Source: Tritrichomonas musculus
Lineage: Eukaryota; Parabasalia; Tritrichomonadida; Tritrichomonadidae
Assembly (NCBI GenBank): GCA_039105265.1
Contig: JAPFFF010000002.1
Coordinates: forward strand, 2,046,001-2,110,000
Length of the DNA stretch: 64,000 bases
Direction of reading: 5' to 3'
Numbering within the stretch: position 1 is the stretch's first letter; every line of letters starts with the position of its first letter. This document shows positions 50,524-61,880 of this stretch, piece by piece. The notes under the pieces were generated by a model. It was not told the DNA's origin and made no database searches. It worked only from the letters and a program-made list of their open reading frames with translations. The position numbers and the translations under genes are program-made.

Positions 50524-51062
50524 TTTTTGAACGTTGGAACTTATTTGCGCGAAAGATCTTTGAACGTTGGAACTTATTTGCGCGAAAGATCTTTGAACGT
50601 TGGAACTTATTTGCGTGAAAGATCTTTGAACGTTGGAACTTATTTGCGTGAAAGATCTTTGAACGTTGGAACTTATTTGCGCGAAAGATCTTTGAACGTT
50701 GGAACTTATTTGCGCGAAAGATCTTTGAACGTTGGAACTTATTTGCGTGAAAGATCTTTGAACGTTGGAACTTATTTGCGTGAAAGATCTTTGAACGTTG
50801 GAACTTATTTGCGCGAAAGATCTTTGAACATTGGAACTTATTTGCGCGAAAGATCTTTGAACGTTGGAACTTATTTGCGCGAAAGATCTTTGAACGTTGG
50901 AATATTCACAGTTAATATTAGCTGAAAGTGTTCAAAGAACTATGATTGAATATGATAGCCAAATATAATTGAATATAATTGAATATATATAATAGCCAGC
51001 AAAACATTTAAATTAATTCAATTTATAATAAAAAGTCGCAATTCCCAAACTTTTTCTGTATC
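50524..51062. repeat. Left MULE terminal inverted repeat
   Basis: After the tandem units the sequence (GAATATTCACAGTTAATATT, then GCCAGCAAAACATTTAAATT, AAAAAGTCGCAATTCCCAAA) is the inverse of the right repeat. The inner AAAGTCGCAATTCC motif occurs once here and twice (one diverged) in the right copy. Confidence 0.85.
50527..50925 (+). repeat. 33-bp tandem repeat, 11 full units, in left MULE TIR
   Basis: The unit TTTGAACGTTGGAACTTATT + TGCGCGAAAGATC is repeated eleven times with a partial twelfth. As 33 is a multiple of three, one frame stays open and reads LNVGTYLRERS, but a gene is unlikely. A C/T variant in GCG(C/T)GAA runs in the order CCTTCCTTCCC, indicating amplification in blocks of four. 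Confidence 0.9.
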
Positions 51063-51207
51063 GAAAAATGTGAATATTATGTTTTATTTATTTTTAAACG
51101 ACAACAATGGAATTAGAATTAAGCGATTCTATATACAAACCTAAAATTCCTTTACTGTTGGCATCTTTAGGAAACAGAGAAATTTCGAAAAGTTGAATTG
51201 AAATAGT

Positions 51208-51541
51208 AGTAGTATACGGTAGGCCATGCCTTGCACAGTCTACCACTACTCCAAGGGCTCCCGCCCCTGGACCCCATTCAAAAAGTCAGACATTCAAAAA
51301 GTTCTATCGTTCGCGTATTCAAAAAGTTAATAATTCAAAAAGTTTTCTATTCAAAAAGTTCTCTTCACAAAAAGTAGTATATAAAATGGCGTGATTTTTT
51401 AACGTCCCGTGTAAAAAATCCCTCCATTTGTCATTAATGACCACAAAAAAATGTTTTCCACGATTGAAATGTACCCGACGCTAAATCCAGCTGAAGAGCA
51501 AACACCGATAGCAATTGAATATGCTTACTTTCTTGAAGATG
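51208..51541 (+). mobile_element. Maverick terminus fragment M5 inside the MULE
   Basis: Starts AGTAGTATACGGTAGG, has a GC-rich outer part, five ATTCAAAAAG repeats, then ATG at 51469 beginning gene A (MYPTLNPAEEQTPIAIEYAY, FLEDGQ). It ends abruptly inside that gene where the transposase frame resumes; no second terminus is present. TIR-to-gene A distance is only ~260 bp, so it is a different Maverick family from M2 and M4. Confidence 0.75.
51276..51360 (+). repeat. Five spaced ATTCAAAAAG(T) repeats in M5
   Basis: Copies at 51276, 51292, 51317, 51333 and 51349 with 16- or 25-bp spacing, between the terminus and gene A. Possible protein-binding array near an element end. Confidence 0.7.
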
Positions 51542-53654
51542 GACAACATGAACGAATACTACTATATTTATGAAGGTGAAACCAAAATACTAATTGATGT
51601 TTTGAGTGAAACGATACCTGATATCACTGGCGATAGATACGACTTCAAAACAGATGAAACAAGACTCAGAGAAAATTCTCTTTTATTTCAAGTTTCATTA
51701 TATTTTACAGCTAATTCTCATCCTTGTCCTGATTATGCTTTTATATATTTTAAAAAAATACTTCATAAAGATGAGCAACAAACAAATTTATCTCTGGTAT
51801 TTCCAGGAGACAAAATGGCCAAAAGTATATCTGATTTACTTGATTACTGTCCTGGATATATTAAAGTATGCTATCAAAAGAATGTAAATGAAAATGAAAT
51901 AAGATATTTATCGATAATATTCCTTTGGTCTTTAGATGTTCTTAATATATCACATTATTTGGAATTTGATGGTTCTTTTTTCGCGATGAGGCCTTACACT
52001 TTTTGTTTAGCTCATGGTATATACTTCAACGAATCGCTTCCTTTATCAATAACAGTAGCTCCAACAGAATCCAAAGAGCTGTATCAAATGATTATCGATC
52101 ATTTTAATGATCTTTATCCAAATGTAATTAAATGGGATAAAAAAACTATATTATCTGATATGGGAGGGGCGATTCAGAGTGTATGTGCGAAGAATAAAAT
52201 TAAACAATACTTTTGCCAAAGACATATTCTCCAGCACTTTGGAAGCTCAAGTGTATTAGCAATACTTGCAAATCGTTTATTGCAATGTCATAGCTACCAT
52301 GAATACATTCAAGTTTGCTATGATGTTGAGAATGAACTAACTGAATATATTGTTGAAAGAAGAAAAGTTGCAAAATTAACAGAAGTTTTCAAATCAAAGG
52401 TCAAAGATTTACGAATAATGATGAATAATGAAAAAGGTGATAAAAATAGTAATTATTATTATAAAAATTGGGCTCAATGGGTTAGACGTGACGATCATGT
52501 TTGCAAAAGCTCTAACCACATAGAGTCTATGCATAGAGTAATAAATAGCTCTTTAGGAAACTGTCATAGCATGAAAAAGAAAATATCAAATTTGGCTGAT
52601 ACAACTATTTCGCATTTTGTTCAATTTCCTTCAAGATTTGGGAGTTCAATCAAAAGGAAAATTAAGACAAACATAGATTATATCAGCAAAAAATTACAAA
52701 ATCCAGGTTTTGATATATTATCATTATGTAATGACACTTGCTTTTGTGAGGAAGATATATATAATTCACTTATATATGGTACAGAAATACCGTGCCAACA
52801 TCAACTTCTTCTACCAGCAAAAGACATTATTTTGACAACTATCAAAAAACTAGAGCAATATAGCATTTCAAATGAAGAAGAAGACATCATTATAGACGAA
52901 AGGAATAATACCGATGATGAAAACAAAGAAGAAAGAAATTTATTATATAATGATGATAGTGATAATAATTCAAATGCAAATAAAAATGAAATAACTATAA
53001 ATTCATTAATCAAAGTAATTATAGATCAAAGAGGATTCTTGAGTCAAGCACAAAATAATGAAATTCCAGATATTCCTTCGTTGTTCTTTTGTTTTAAAAA
53101 CCAGAACTTTCCTTTTTCAAATGAAGAATTGTTACTTTTAGTTACTTGCATTAAAAAATTCCAGATATTCCAAAATTTGATCAAAATCTCAAAATACATA
53201 AAAAAGAAGAATTTTTTGCAAAAGATTATATTAAAATAGAACGAGTTAGACGAAATACAGCAATAACTCCAAGAGAAGTGTCAAAAGAAGATGAAGAATT
53301 TTGGCTTCAAAATTCTGGAACGCCTAACATAAAAGCCGCAAAGAAAGCCATGTATGAAACCATAAAAGAAATCATATATGTCTATCCAGGATTACGTAAT
53401 ACAACTATTCCTTTTGGAATATGCTTTGAAAAATATATGATTTTTTTGAGCGAAAATGATGAAAAAGAAATATTAAAATGGATTCCAAAATTTAAAACAG
53501 CATGTTGGAAAGCTGCTGATAAGCATATGAAAAATAATAAATTCTTTAACTAATTTTTTTTATATTAAAATTAGTTTAATAATTTAATAAACAATTTATT
53601 AAAGTTTTAATTTTTATTATTATTTAAAATTTAAATGTTAAAAAATAATATTAA

Positions 53655-54025
53655 ACTTTTGGATATAGAAAAAGTTTGGGAATTGCGACTTTTTCACTTA
53701 TATATAGAAAAAGTTTAGGAATTGTAACTTTTTATTATAAATTGAATTAATTTAAATGTTTTGCTGGCTATTATATATATTCAATTATATTCAATTATAT
53801 TTGGCTATCATATTCAATCATAGTTCTTTGAACACTTTCAGCTAATATTAACTGTGAATATTCCAACGTTCAAAGATCTTTCGCGCAAATAAGTTCCAAC
53901 GTTCAAAGATCTTTCGCGTAAATAAGTTCCAACGTTCAAAGATCTTTCGCGTAAATAAGTTCCAACGTTCAAAGATCTTTCGCGTAAATAAGTTCCAACG
54001 TTCAAAGATCTTTCGCGCAAATAAG
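53655..54025. repeat. Right MULE terminal inverted repeat, truncated by M6
   Basis: Inverse of the left repeat with a tandem duplication of the inner TATAGAAAAAGTTT(G/A)GGAATTG unit, and about five 33-bp units before M6 interrupts within a unit (...CGCAAATAAG). The middle units carry an A for G change not seen in the left copy, so the two arrays evolved separately. Confidence 0.85.
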
Positions 54026-54335
54026 AGTAGTATACGTTAGGCGGTGACTCATACTTCATCACCACCTAACCTGCTCGCCACCAAGCTCAGGTACGCCTTC
54101 GCTTGGGCCTCGCTACCCGGCCAAATACCCTCTGAAAACCTATCATAAGTACACCCTATCTACATTAGCTAACTTCTCACCCCCGTCCCTCAAGTTCAAG
54201 TACATTGTCGTTTTTCAATATTTCTATACAACACTATACAAATGACTGCACCATCAGATTTAAAAATTATTTCCAAGGTATGGAGTGGTTTTTGGGCCTT
54301 CTAATGGTGTTTTTTGAATTCTACACCCGAAAAAT
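54026..54335 (+). repeat. Left TIR of M6
   Basis: Shares with the M2 TIR the blocks GCTCGCCACCAAGCTCAGGT, CTCGCTACCCGGCCAAATAC, CCAAGGTATGGAG and GAATTCTACACCCGAAAA. It is ~85 bp longer because of extra sequence around 54160-54270. Hence the same TIR family, diverged. Confidence 0.85.
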
Positions 54336-54352
54336 ATTGAGATATAAGTATT

Positions 54353-55519
54353 TTACTCCTTCCATTTCAATTGTTTAACGTAAATCTGTTCTGCTGGATA
54401 TTGATCTAAATTCATTCTTACATTGTCATAAATATAATCAGGAGCATTATATTGAACAACTTTTACTTTCTTTGATCCATATATTTCATCGAGTAAAGCA
54501 ATCTTTGATCCGTGGAAAATTCTCACAAAATGTTTTTCACCACTCTTCTCTTTAAATATTATTAACAATTCATATGCATCAGAATCGAACTCGAGACTTA
54601 TCGTTAAAATATTTTTGTGTGAATCATATTCGATTCCTGTTAAATCATCAATCCATTGAATATCACAATCAACAAAGCCAGAATAAAATATTTTCCATTC
54701 ATTTTCTTCATCTTTATGATTCTTGAATGAAACAAAGAAGTCCATAAATAATCCAAGAACATCTTCAACAGGATATTTTTCATTTGTTCTAACAACTTTG
54801 AAATATTTAATATCAGAATAACCATTTATGTCTTCCATATAATCATCAACAGACGAACTAATATTTACAAAACCTTCAAAGGTACAATAAACTTTTGAAA
54901 CATTATTTTTATATTTTTCATCATAAACAGTTTCAATGGTTAAATCTTTCACGATTCTATATTTAAATTCTCCAACTTTTGAAAAAATGATGAATGTTCC
55001 AGAGTTTAATGATATGTTCAATAGCAATACAATACAAAATTCACCATCAACAGAATCATATTGTAAAATCATATATTTGTCATCATAATTCCTTGGAATA
55101 AATTTAAATCTGAGTTCAAATTCTCCATTAACAAAATAGAAATAACCAATATATGTTTTTGGATTATCAGAAATATTCTTGTATCTATCATTTTTGATGA
55201 ATTCAACCAAAGCATTCTCAAAAGTTTTCTCTAAATCGATTCGATTATCTGTTTTCAAAACTATTTCATCTTGTTTATTTATTTTTTCCGCTAGTGTTAA
55301 TTTGGTATCTAATTCTCCTGTTTCACTTTCGATAAAAAAGCGCCAATCATTGCTCTCATTTTCATAATAATTTACGTAATAATTTTTTCCGTCAATTTCT
55401 ATATTGATATATATATCGGTATTCTCAGGGATATTTTCATCATAATCAAATAGAAAATCAAAATTTTTGACTACGCCAGCATCAGTAATCGTTCCAACAA
55501 GACGAGTTCCCCTAGTCAT
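54353..55519 (-). pseudogene. Giant fibre gene of M6, C-terminal part
   Basis: 388 codons continuing the frame of 55522-59150 after a shift around 55520-55535 (VPFEG...GTRLVGTI corresponds to a continuous stretch in M2 at ~32360-32445). The first ~90 residues match M2 fibre gene 2 (FDFLFDYDE, AEKINKQDEIVLK). The rest is a beta-rich C-terminal region with no counterpart in M2, so the tip differs between the two elements. The stop is 18 bp from the TIR. Confidence 0.7.
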
Positions 55520-55521
55520 TT

Positions 55522-58500
55522 TTATTTTGGCTTCCCACCTTCAAAAGGCACATCGATAGCATCTTTAAATATCAAATCATTTTTCTCTCTATATTTGCTA
55601 ATGTCTTTATTTAATACATATTGATCCAGATCGTCGACTATCGCATAATCATCAGGAATTTCTTCTTTTGTCGCATATTTATTATCTGCTTCTTCTTTCG
55701 TATACAGGTTATCCATATTAACCATACTATTTTTTATTTCATCTAACGCTGAATTTACTTCATCAACAGTCGTAAAATCATCTAATGTGGATGCCATAGC
55801 AGCATCATTATTATGTGAATTAGCAGCCAAAGCATTCATCTTTTTATGTAATGCATCTATATCACAAGTATATGCTAAATCATTTGTTGTAAATGTCATA
55901 TTCCTCGTACATGAATTTCCTTGAATTACAACCCCTGTTATTTTAGATGTATGAGTACTATGTATGGTAATTCTATTACCATTCTTCTCGTAAGTATTTA
56001 ACCATGATGCCCTAAATTCTTCACTTCTTGCTAGAGGTTTAATAACGACATCCCCTAATGTTATGTTTTCTGATACTCCTTTATATTCTGTTATCTCACC
56101 TTCCTCAAACATGAAGTAACAATTCTTTTGAGCATTTGCTAAATATATTCTAAATACAGTCATGCCATTGCTTATGGTATCTTCAGCAGTTAAAGTAATC
56201 GTTGTGTCATCAGTTTCTGCAACTACATCAATAGTATCTTCTCTAGTCAATTCAGTTTTAGATACAACATTATTAATTATATTTGAATTTGTAAAATCAT
56301 TTAATGTATCTATCTTCTTATGTAATGCATCTATATCACAAGTATATGCTAAATCATTTGTCGTAAATTCCATTCTTCTTTTTGCTGTATTCTCTTTGAT
56401 GCTGATTCCACCAACCTTCAGTTTATTTGGGTTTGATATAACAAATGTTTTGTCATTCATAGTGCAGCTAGGAAAATCAGTTGTTCCTTGGTAATTAATT
56501 GTTCCACCAGTAATATTAATAGTAACTATATTCTCTTCATAATCAACATCATTGTATTCACTAACTTTTTGCACCAAAAATCGTGCTTTGATTGTTCCAT
56601 CTGTGATAACATCTTCTGCTTCCAAATGGACCTCTCCATTAACAAATTTACCAACAACATCTATTATGCCATCTCTAACCAATTCATTCTTTGAAATATA
56701 GTCAATATTTATTTCATTGATAGCATTACATAACATTTTAAATGTTGGTTTCATTGCATGCACAACATTATTACATATATTGAACTCACCCGCAACACTA
56801 GGAACACTTGTATCTTCATTAGCATCATATGTCAACTCTTTTATGTCTTCATTACACCAATCAATTAATGGAGTAAAATCAGTTTTAATGCTTCTACTTA
56901 ATAAATGTAATGGTAATTCATTAGCATAACCAAACCATCTTTCTCCTGATTCAACAATACATCTAACAGAACCATTAATACCATTGAAGCCAAAACTAAT
57001 ACCTGTTTCTGTTAATGATAAACCTCCCATTAACGTACCTGTTGCTCCTATTGCTAACGCAACTCCTGCCATTATTTCTAGTTTATCTGTTTCAGATTTT
57101 AAGTATTGAGTTTTATTTTGTTGCTCAGTCATTTCACTTCTTAATGTATCTACTTTTGATGTAATATCCTTGACATCATATGAAACAACATCAAAATTAT
57201 TTGTCAAAACATTTAAACCACTTCTCATCGTTGTAATGTTATCTGCAGTAATGATTTTGGATGAAGTGATATTATAGTCAGTATAAAGAGTTGTTGCGGC
57301 ATTTGGATTTGGTCTTATATCATAAAATTGTTGGTCTATTATGTATTTAAATGCATTTGTTGTTGAATCCCAATTAACTTCTTCGATTGGATCAACTAAA
57401 TCTTTCCTTAGATATAGTTCTACATCCTTTTTTGTTGTATCAATATTTGAATCACTCCATTTATGTGGAATTCTATCTATTGTATCATATTCTGCATATA
57501 TTCCTATGCAAACACAATCCTTTGCTTTATTATATTGATACACATCTAATGTACTATTAACTTCATCACTAAATCTAAATGTCAATCTCATGGAATCTGT
57601 TGAATCAGGTAGTGTTAAATATAATACTCCTCTTTCAAATGTCTTGAGCAAATCTTTAATAGCATTAGGATTCTTGTAATAATTTTGCCATTCAACACAT
57701 GAAACATAAACAGGTAGAGTTGAATATTTAGGATATGATGTATTGTTAAATATTTTTCCAGTATTATCAATGCTTATTCTTAGTTGAAAATGATAATCTG
57801 AAGCATCTTTTTCTGTTTCATCTTTTAATAACACCTTGAATTCTCTAGTGCATACATTCCAAAGAGCATGCATTAATCCTTTGTCATCTTTCTCTACTAT
57901 TTTATTATTTAGTTCATCATCTTTGACCATAATTATTTCTCCCGTACATAAAGCATATGCTGATGCTGTTAATCCATATAATCTGCATGTAGTTTGACAC
58001 AATGTTTTAATACTTTTATTATAACATCCTTGACAATTATAACCTGTCCAATATCCTTTATTAGCGTTATTATCATCGTTTTTCCACATTAAAGACCATG
58101 TATTGCCAAAATAATATTCTTTGAAAATGAATTCTAAATTACTTGGTATATTATAATTTGAATCAACTGAGAACACCATTTTATAAAATTCATTATCTTC
58201 TGTAATTATTGATGGTTTATAGAAATAATGAACATCGGATTTATGTAATTTGAGTGCATTATCAGCCTCGATAACAGAACATTTAATTGCTTTATCAGTT
58301 TTTAATGCAGTTGGAGTGAATTGGTTCATAATACTTAAATCACCATTAATATATAATGTACGTGGATCGAATGGTAATCTTTTATCAAATGCTATATAAA
58401 ATTTTCCATCTAATTTGCTTTGGTCAGCAGGTCCTATTGAACGAGTCATAGTTAAAGAGTTATCATTTATGATGCAATATTTTTGGTCTATATCATACGT

Positions 58501-59150
58501 AATGACTGGACAGACTATTTTATTATTTCTCGAAGAGATGTAAAATTCTTTAATGTATCTTCCTTCTTCATCGTAAATAGCATTCTTTCTTAAAACAATT
58601 TTAAATATTGGTCTGTTCCAATTTAAGAAACCATTCTTTCTTTCTTCAGGTACATCAATAATTAAAATATTACAGTCAATATTATTAATGGTATCTGTTA
58701 TTTGTGTTATCATTCCATTTTCAATAAATAAATCTGCTAATCCTGATTCAATCGTAAAATTAGAATCACCTGATGATGATGGATGATTTTTAATATGATT
58801 GTTTAATTTGCGTATTAATTTATAAATTGTATCGACTATTGAATATTTATTTGGAGTGAATATTTCTTCTAATCCATCAGGCAATTCAGCTTCTTCTAAT
58901 AATTCTGAATTACTCACGCAATCACTTGATAGTACAGCTATAGTATAAATCAGGCTTCCAAAAACCAAATAGAATTTAGACGGAAAATATTTTAAAAAAT
59001 TAGTTATATCTTCCCATGTTTTAATTGCTATTTCAGATGTCTTTAATGTTTTGTATTTCAAATATTTTAATATTTCTGAATCATCTTCTGCTGGTGTTGG
59101 TAGAAATTCATTATCATCTCCCCAATTTATTACATATTTTTCCATATTCA
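55522..59150 (-). pseudogene. Giant fibre gene of M6, central part
   Basis: Homologue of M2 fibre gene 2: beta domain (VHYFYKPSIITED... TWSLMWKND), QQFYDIRPNPNAATTLYTDY, coiled coil, Gly/Ala-rich hydrophobic stretch, then modules ending FTTNDLAYTCDIDALHKK, which occur twice in tandem here, then LYTKEEADNKYATK repeats. The N-terminal ~100 residues with a hydrophobic segment (YLVFGSLIYTIAVLSS) replace the middle of M2 gene 1. In M6 the two M2 genes thus correspond to one. Frames change at ~59150 and ~55525. Confidence 0.7.
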
Positions 59151-61102
59151 TCAATACCATATCTGAGTCCAGGTGTTATTAAATTATTCCATAAAAATTT
59201 AGATGAGTTAATAGCAAAATGAGCTCCATGATTTAAAACCCAACTATTTAAGATTGAGAAAGTATGCTTAATAACTATCCATAATGTTTTGTATGAATTG
59301 ATTACAATATTAATTGAGTCCGTTATATTTGTTTTAACAGTGACATTTTTTTTCTGTAATTCAGCAATATCTGCTAAATCATTCGTACTAAATTTTACAT
59401 TATTATCTTTATCCACAAATTGTCCCTCTGTCTTTTCAACTAATGCATCATCTGGTACGGTGATATCTGTAGAATCACTACTGGTCTTTTCATTACTTAT
59501 CACCAATTTTTTGAAAGCATATTCTTCATTTACCTTAATGCAAACCAACACTTCTATATCCTCTATATTATTTAGAATTGAAATCGGTTGCATTACAAAT
59601 CCAACAAATGTCGATAAGATATTATAGACCATATTTTTAATCCAAATTAACCCCTCTTCTATAGATTCTATTGCGACATATACAGGAATAACTATTCCTG
59701 TTGAATTGTCAACTGGTAATGGTACTTTTAATTGATTTTTATATTTTTCACGTATTCTATCTATTTCTTCTTTTGTTGGAAAAAGATTATTGTTTCCTTC
59801 AGTATCTATAATAAAATCAGGGACTTCAACAGGCGGTTCTGGTGTTGGTAAAGCTGGTTGTTCGACTATTTCTATTTTTACTGTTTTTATTTCTGGTTCT
59901 TTGGTAGTTTCATTTAATACTATTATTGGAACCTCAGGACCAAATGATTCTAATAATTCTAATGCCACAATGGATTCATTTTCTACTTTATTAATCCAAT
60001 TACTAATATTTTCATTATTTGTGCTCAAATTTGTAATGACATCATTAAATGTTGTGAGGGATTGGGGTTTGGTTTCATATGATGTTTGATTTTTCTGTAT
60101 CACTTTTAATTCACTTAGCTTTGTAAAATCTATCCCTGTTGTCTTTGTTTCTTCTATTTTCTTTAACCATTTTTCAATATTTTCTGTAGATTTACTGATA
60201 AGATTTATTATTTCTGTTAATGTATCTGCATGTTAATTTGCGGTCTGATATGTGTAAATATATTGTTTCTCATCTTCTTGAACGGCTAATGGTATCTCTT
60301 CTTCAGGCTTTTCTGTTTTGATTTCGTTAATATATTTCAGGTTTAAGCTCTTCTCAACGATTAAAATATTTTTCAATGATTCACTTAAACTTTTGATTGT
60401 AGAGACCAGTTCTGTATATTTTTCAATATTTTCTTGTGTTGCTTCATATATATTTTCCGCTTTGTTTTCTTTTATTGTTGTCATGGTCTCATTCTTTTGT
60501 AATGTTGTTGCCAAGAAATCAGAAACAGAAAAAGTGTCTAATTCTCCTAAAGCTGTATAAAGATGGTCTATTGCACTTAAGATACCAGTATTATTGTTTC
60601 CTAACGCGGCAATTAGTTTTGAATATGAACTAACATCTACTTCTTTTGTTGATATTTCATTTTCAATAATTAATAGTTCTGAACCTGGTAACAATTCAGC
60701 AGAACCAATATTTTTAATGATGTCTTCTTGGAGTTTAGTTAGATATGTTCTTAAATTTGTGGCACTAGTACTTAATCGTTCATATAATTTATTTAGATTG
60801 GCCGCATAATCATTTTCATGTAATCTTCCACTTTCAGTAAATGTAGTAATCCCTTTCCCTGCCATAATATTTAAGGCACCAAAACCATCAAGTCCTCCAT
60901 GCTTCTCAAGATAATCACCAACTATTTTTTCATCTATTTCAGCTTTGTTGTAGATACAATTAAATTGCACCATTTCATCAGGTTCAATAGTGTTTTCGAT
61001 GTTTAGTCGTTTACCATCTTCTTCATCAATAGTGATTTCTATATCATTTGATTTGAGTTTATATGCTTCCTTGCTCTTTGCAGAATACAGTGCCAAAGAC
61101 AT
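59114..61102 (-). pseudogene. Giant fibre gene of M6, N-terminal part
   Basis: ATG at 61102 (MSLALYSAKS), the same start as M2 gene 1. The first ~60 residues are identical, then the protein diverges. An in-frame TAA at 60235-60233 interrupts it, but the frame continues (TEIINLISKSTENIEKWLKK...) to 59114. The linker is Pro/Glu-rich (PALPTPEPPVEVP) in place of the Pro/Thr repeat of M2, followed by amphipathic helices. Near 59150 the frame must change to enter the central part. Confidence 0.72.
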
Positions 61103-61120
61103 TTTATCTGAAATTAAATT
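61103..61120. promoter_or_regulatory. 18-bp bidirectional start region in M6
   Basis: Same length and almost the same sequence as 24310-24327, between the ATGs of the fibre gene (61102, minus) and the penton-like gene (61121, plus). One difference turns TATCAG into TATCTG on the penton strand. Confidence 0.5.
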
Positions 61121-61852
61121 ATGTTGTATAGTGTTCAGAGTCAACCAGGTAATTATAATACGGTAAGACTTAATATTGATATCCCATGGAAATGTCCATA
61201 CGTGAAGTACTATGTTTCATCTATTAATACCAAAGCCAACATATTGATGACAACTGCGGAAGATTATTTAATATTTGAAACAGCTAATGATGAGGTACGA
61301 ATTGATTTCGAGGAGATGTATGCTTATTCATTTGGATATCTAGTCAAATTTCTAAACCTGTGTCAGAAAACAATTGAGTTTAAGAATATTAATAACAGAA
61401 CCATATCATTAACACCTACTGAAAATATTACATTCAAGGAAGGAAGTCATAGAGCAAAATTGATTACTGGTTTGTTCAACTGCAAGGAATTTAATGTAAA
61501 AGCTAATGAAGAAAAAAATGTACCTGATCTACCTATACTTGATTTTGCCAATAAGTTGTATTTAGTTTCATTACAGGGGGTAGCAACTCATTCATCAATT
61601 GGAGACCAAGAATATACCCCAAGTATCCTTGCAAACATTGACACAATGATAATGGATCAAGAGGCAATGATAGTTAACTATGACATGACTAAGCCAATAA
61701 AAATAAAAGTTAATACGGATTCATTAAAATATTTGGAAATGAGATTAGTTGATTTCATGTTTCAACCAGTAATATTAAAATCTCCTCTCTTCATTACCTT
61801 AAAAATAAAACCAAGCCAAGAGGCTGATATATATGACATCCTTACTAAATGA
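61121..61852 (+). CDS. Penton-like minor capsid protein, 243 aa
   Basis: Almost identical to the M2 protein at 23578-24309. Differences cluster at the YAYSFGYLVKFLNLCQKTIEF segment, plus one Asp/Asn change later. The frame is intact although the divergent fibre gene next to it has decayed, which suggests recent replacement by gene conversion or more recent selection. The DNA after its stop is the tail of the M2 GIY-YIG gene, followed at ~61881 by a capsid gene of another lineage. Confidence 0.62.
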   Translation: MLYSVQSQPGNYNTVRLNIDIPWKCPYVKYYVSSINTKANILMTTAEDYLIFETANDEVRIDFEEMYAYSFGYLVKFLNLCQKTIEFKNINNRTISLTPTENITFKEGSHRAKLITGLFNCKEFNVKANEEKNVPDLPILDFANKLYLVSLQGVATHSSIGDQEYTPSILANIDTMIMDQEAMIVNYDMTKPIKIKVNTDSLKYLEMRLVDFMFQPVILKSPLFITLKIKPSQEADIYDILTK

Positions 61853-61880
61853 TAGCTCTGGGACAATGATATTGGATATA

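Larger units (their letters stand above)
51109..53553 (+). pseudogene. MULE transposase, interrupted and frameshifted
   Basis: A Mutator-type DDE transposase. A candidate first exon-like start at 51109 (MELELSDSIYKPKIPL) stops at 51196. The main frame runs from ~51545 to 53239 with LEFDGSFF (first Asp, ~51967), LSDMGGAIQ (second Asp, ~52160), CQRHILQHF and SSNHIESMH (Glu, ~52515), and a Cys-containing end (CNDTCFCEED). The frame shifts near 53160-53175 and continues to 53553 (SKEDEEFWLQNSG...). A Maverick end fragment lies inside at 51208-51541. Not functional as it stands. Confidence 0.8.
50521..54025. mobile_element. MULE (Mutator-like) transposon, degraded
   Basis: A transposase pseudogene flanked by long inverted repeats (50524-51062 and 53655-54025), each with 33-bp tandem units at the outer side. 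The right repeat is cut by M6 at 54025/54026, so the right terminus and target duplication cannot be seen. The left terminus is placed only approximately, at the first tandem unit. Confidence 0.75.

Noticed and set aside
50527-50925. 132-aa ORF of LNVGTYLRERS repeats as a gene
   Set aside because: It is the translation of 33-bp tandem repeats in a transposon TIR, open only because 33 is divisible by three; there is no leader or conserved start.
50527-50925. CRISPR-like array
   Set aside because: Units are directly adjacent without unique spacers, and the context is a eukaryotic MULE.
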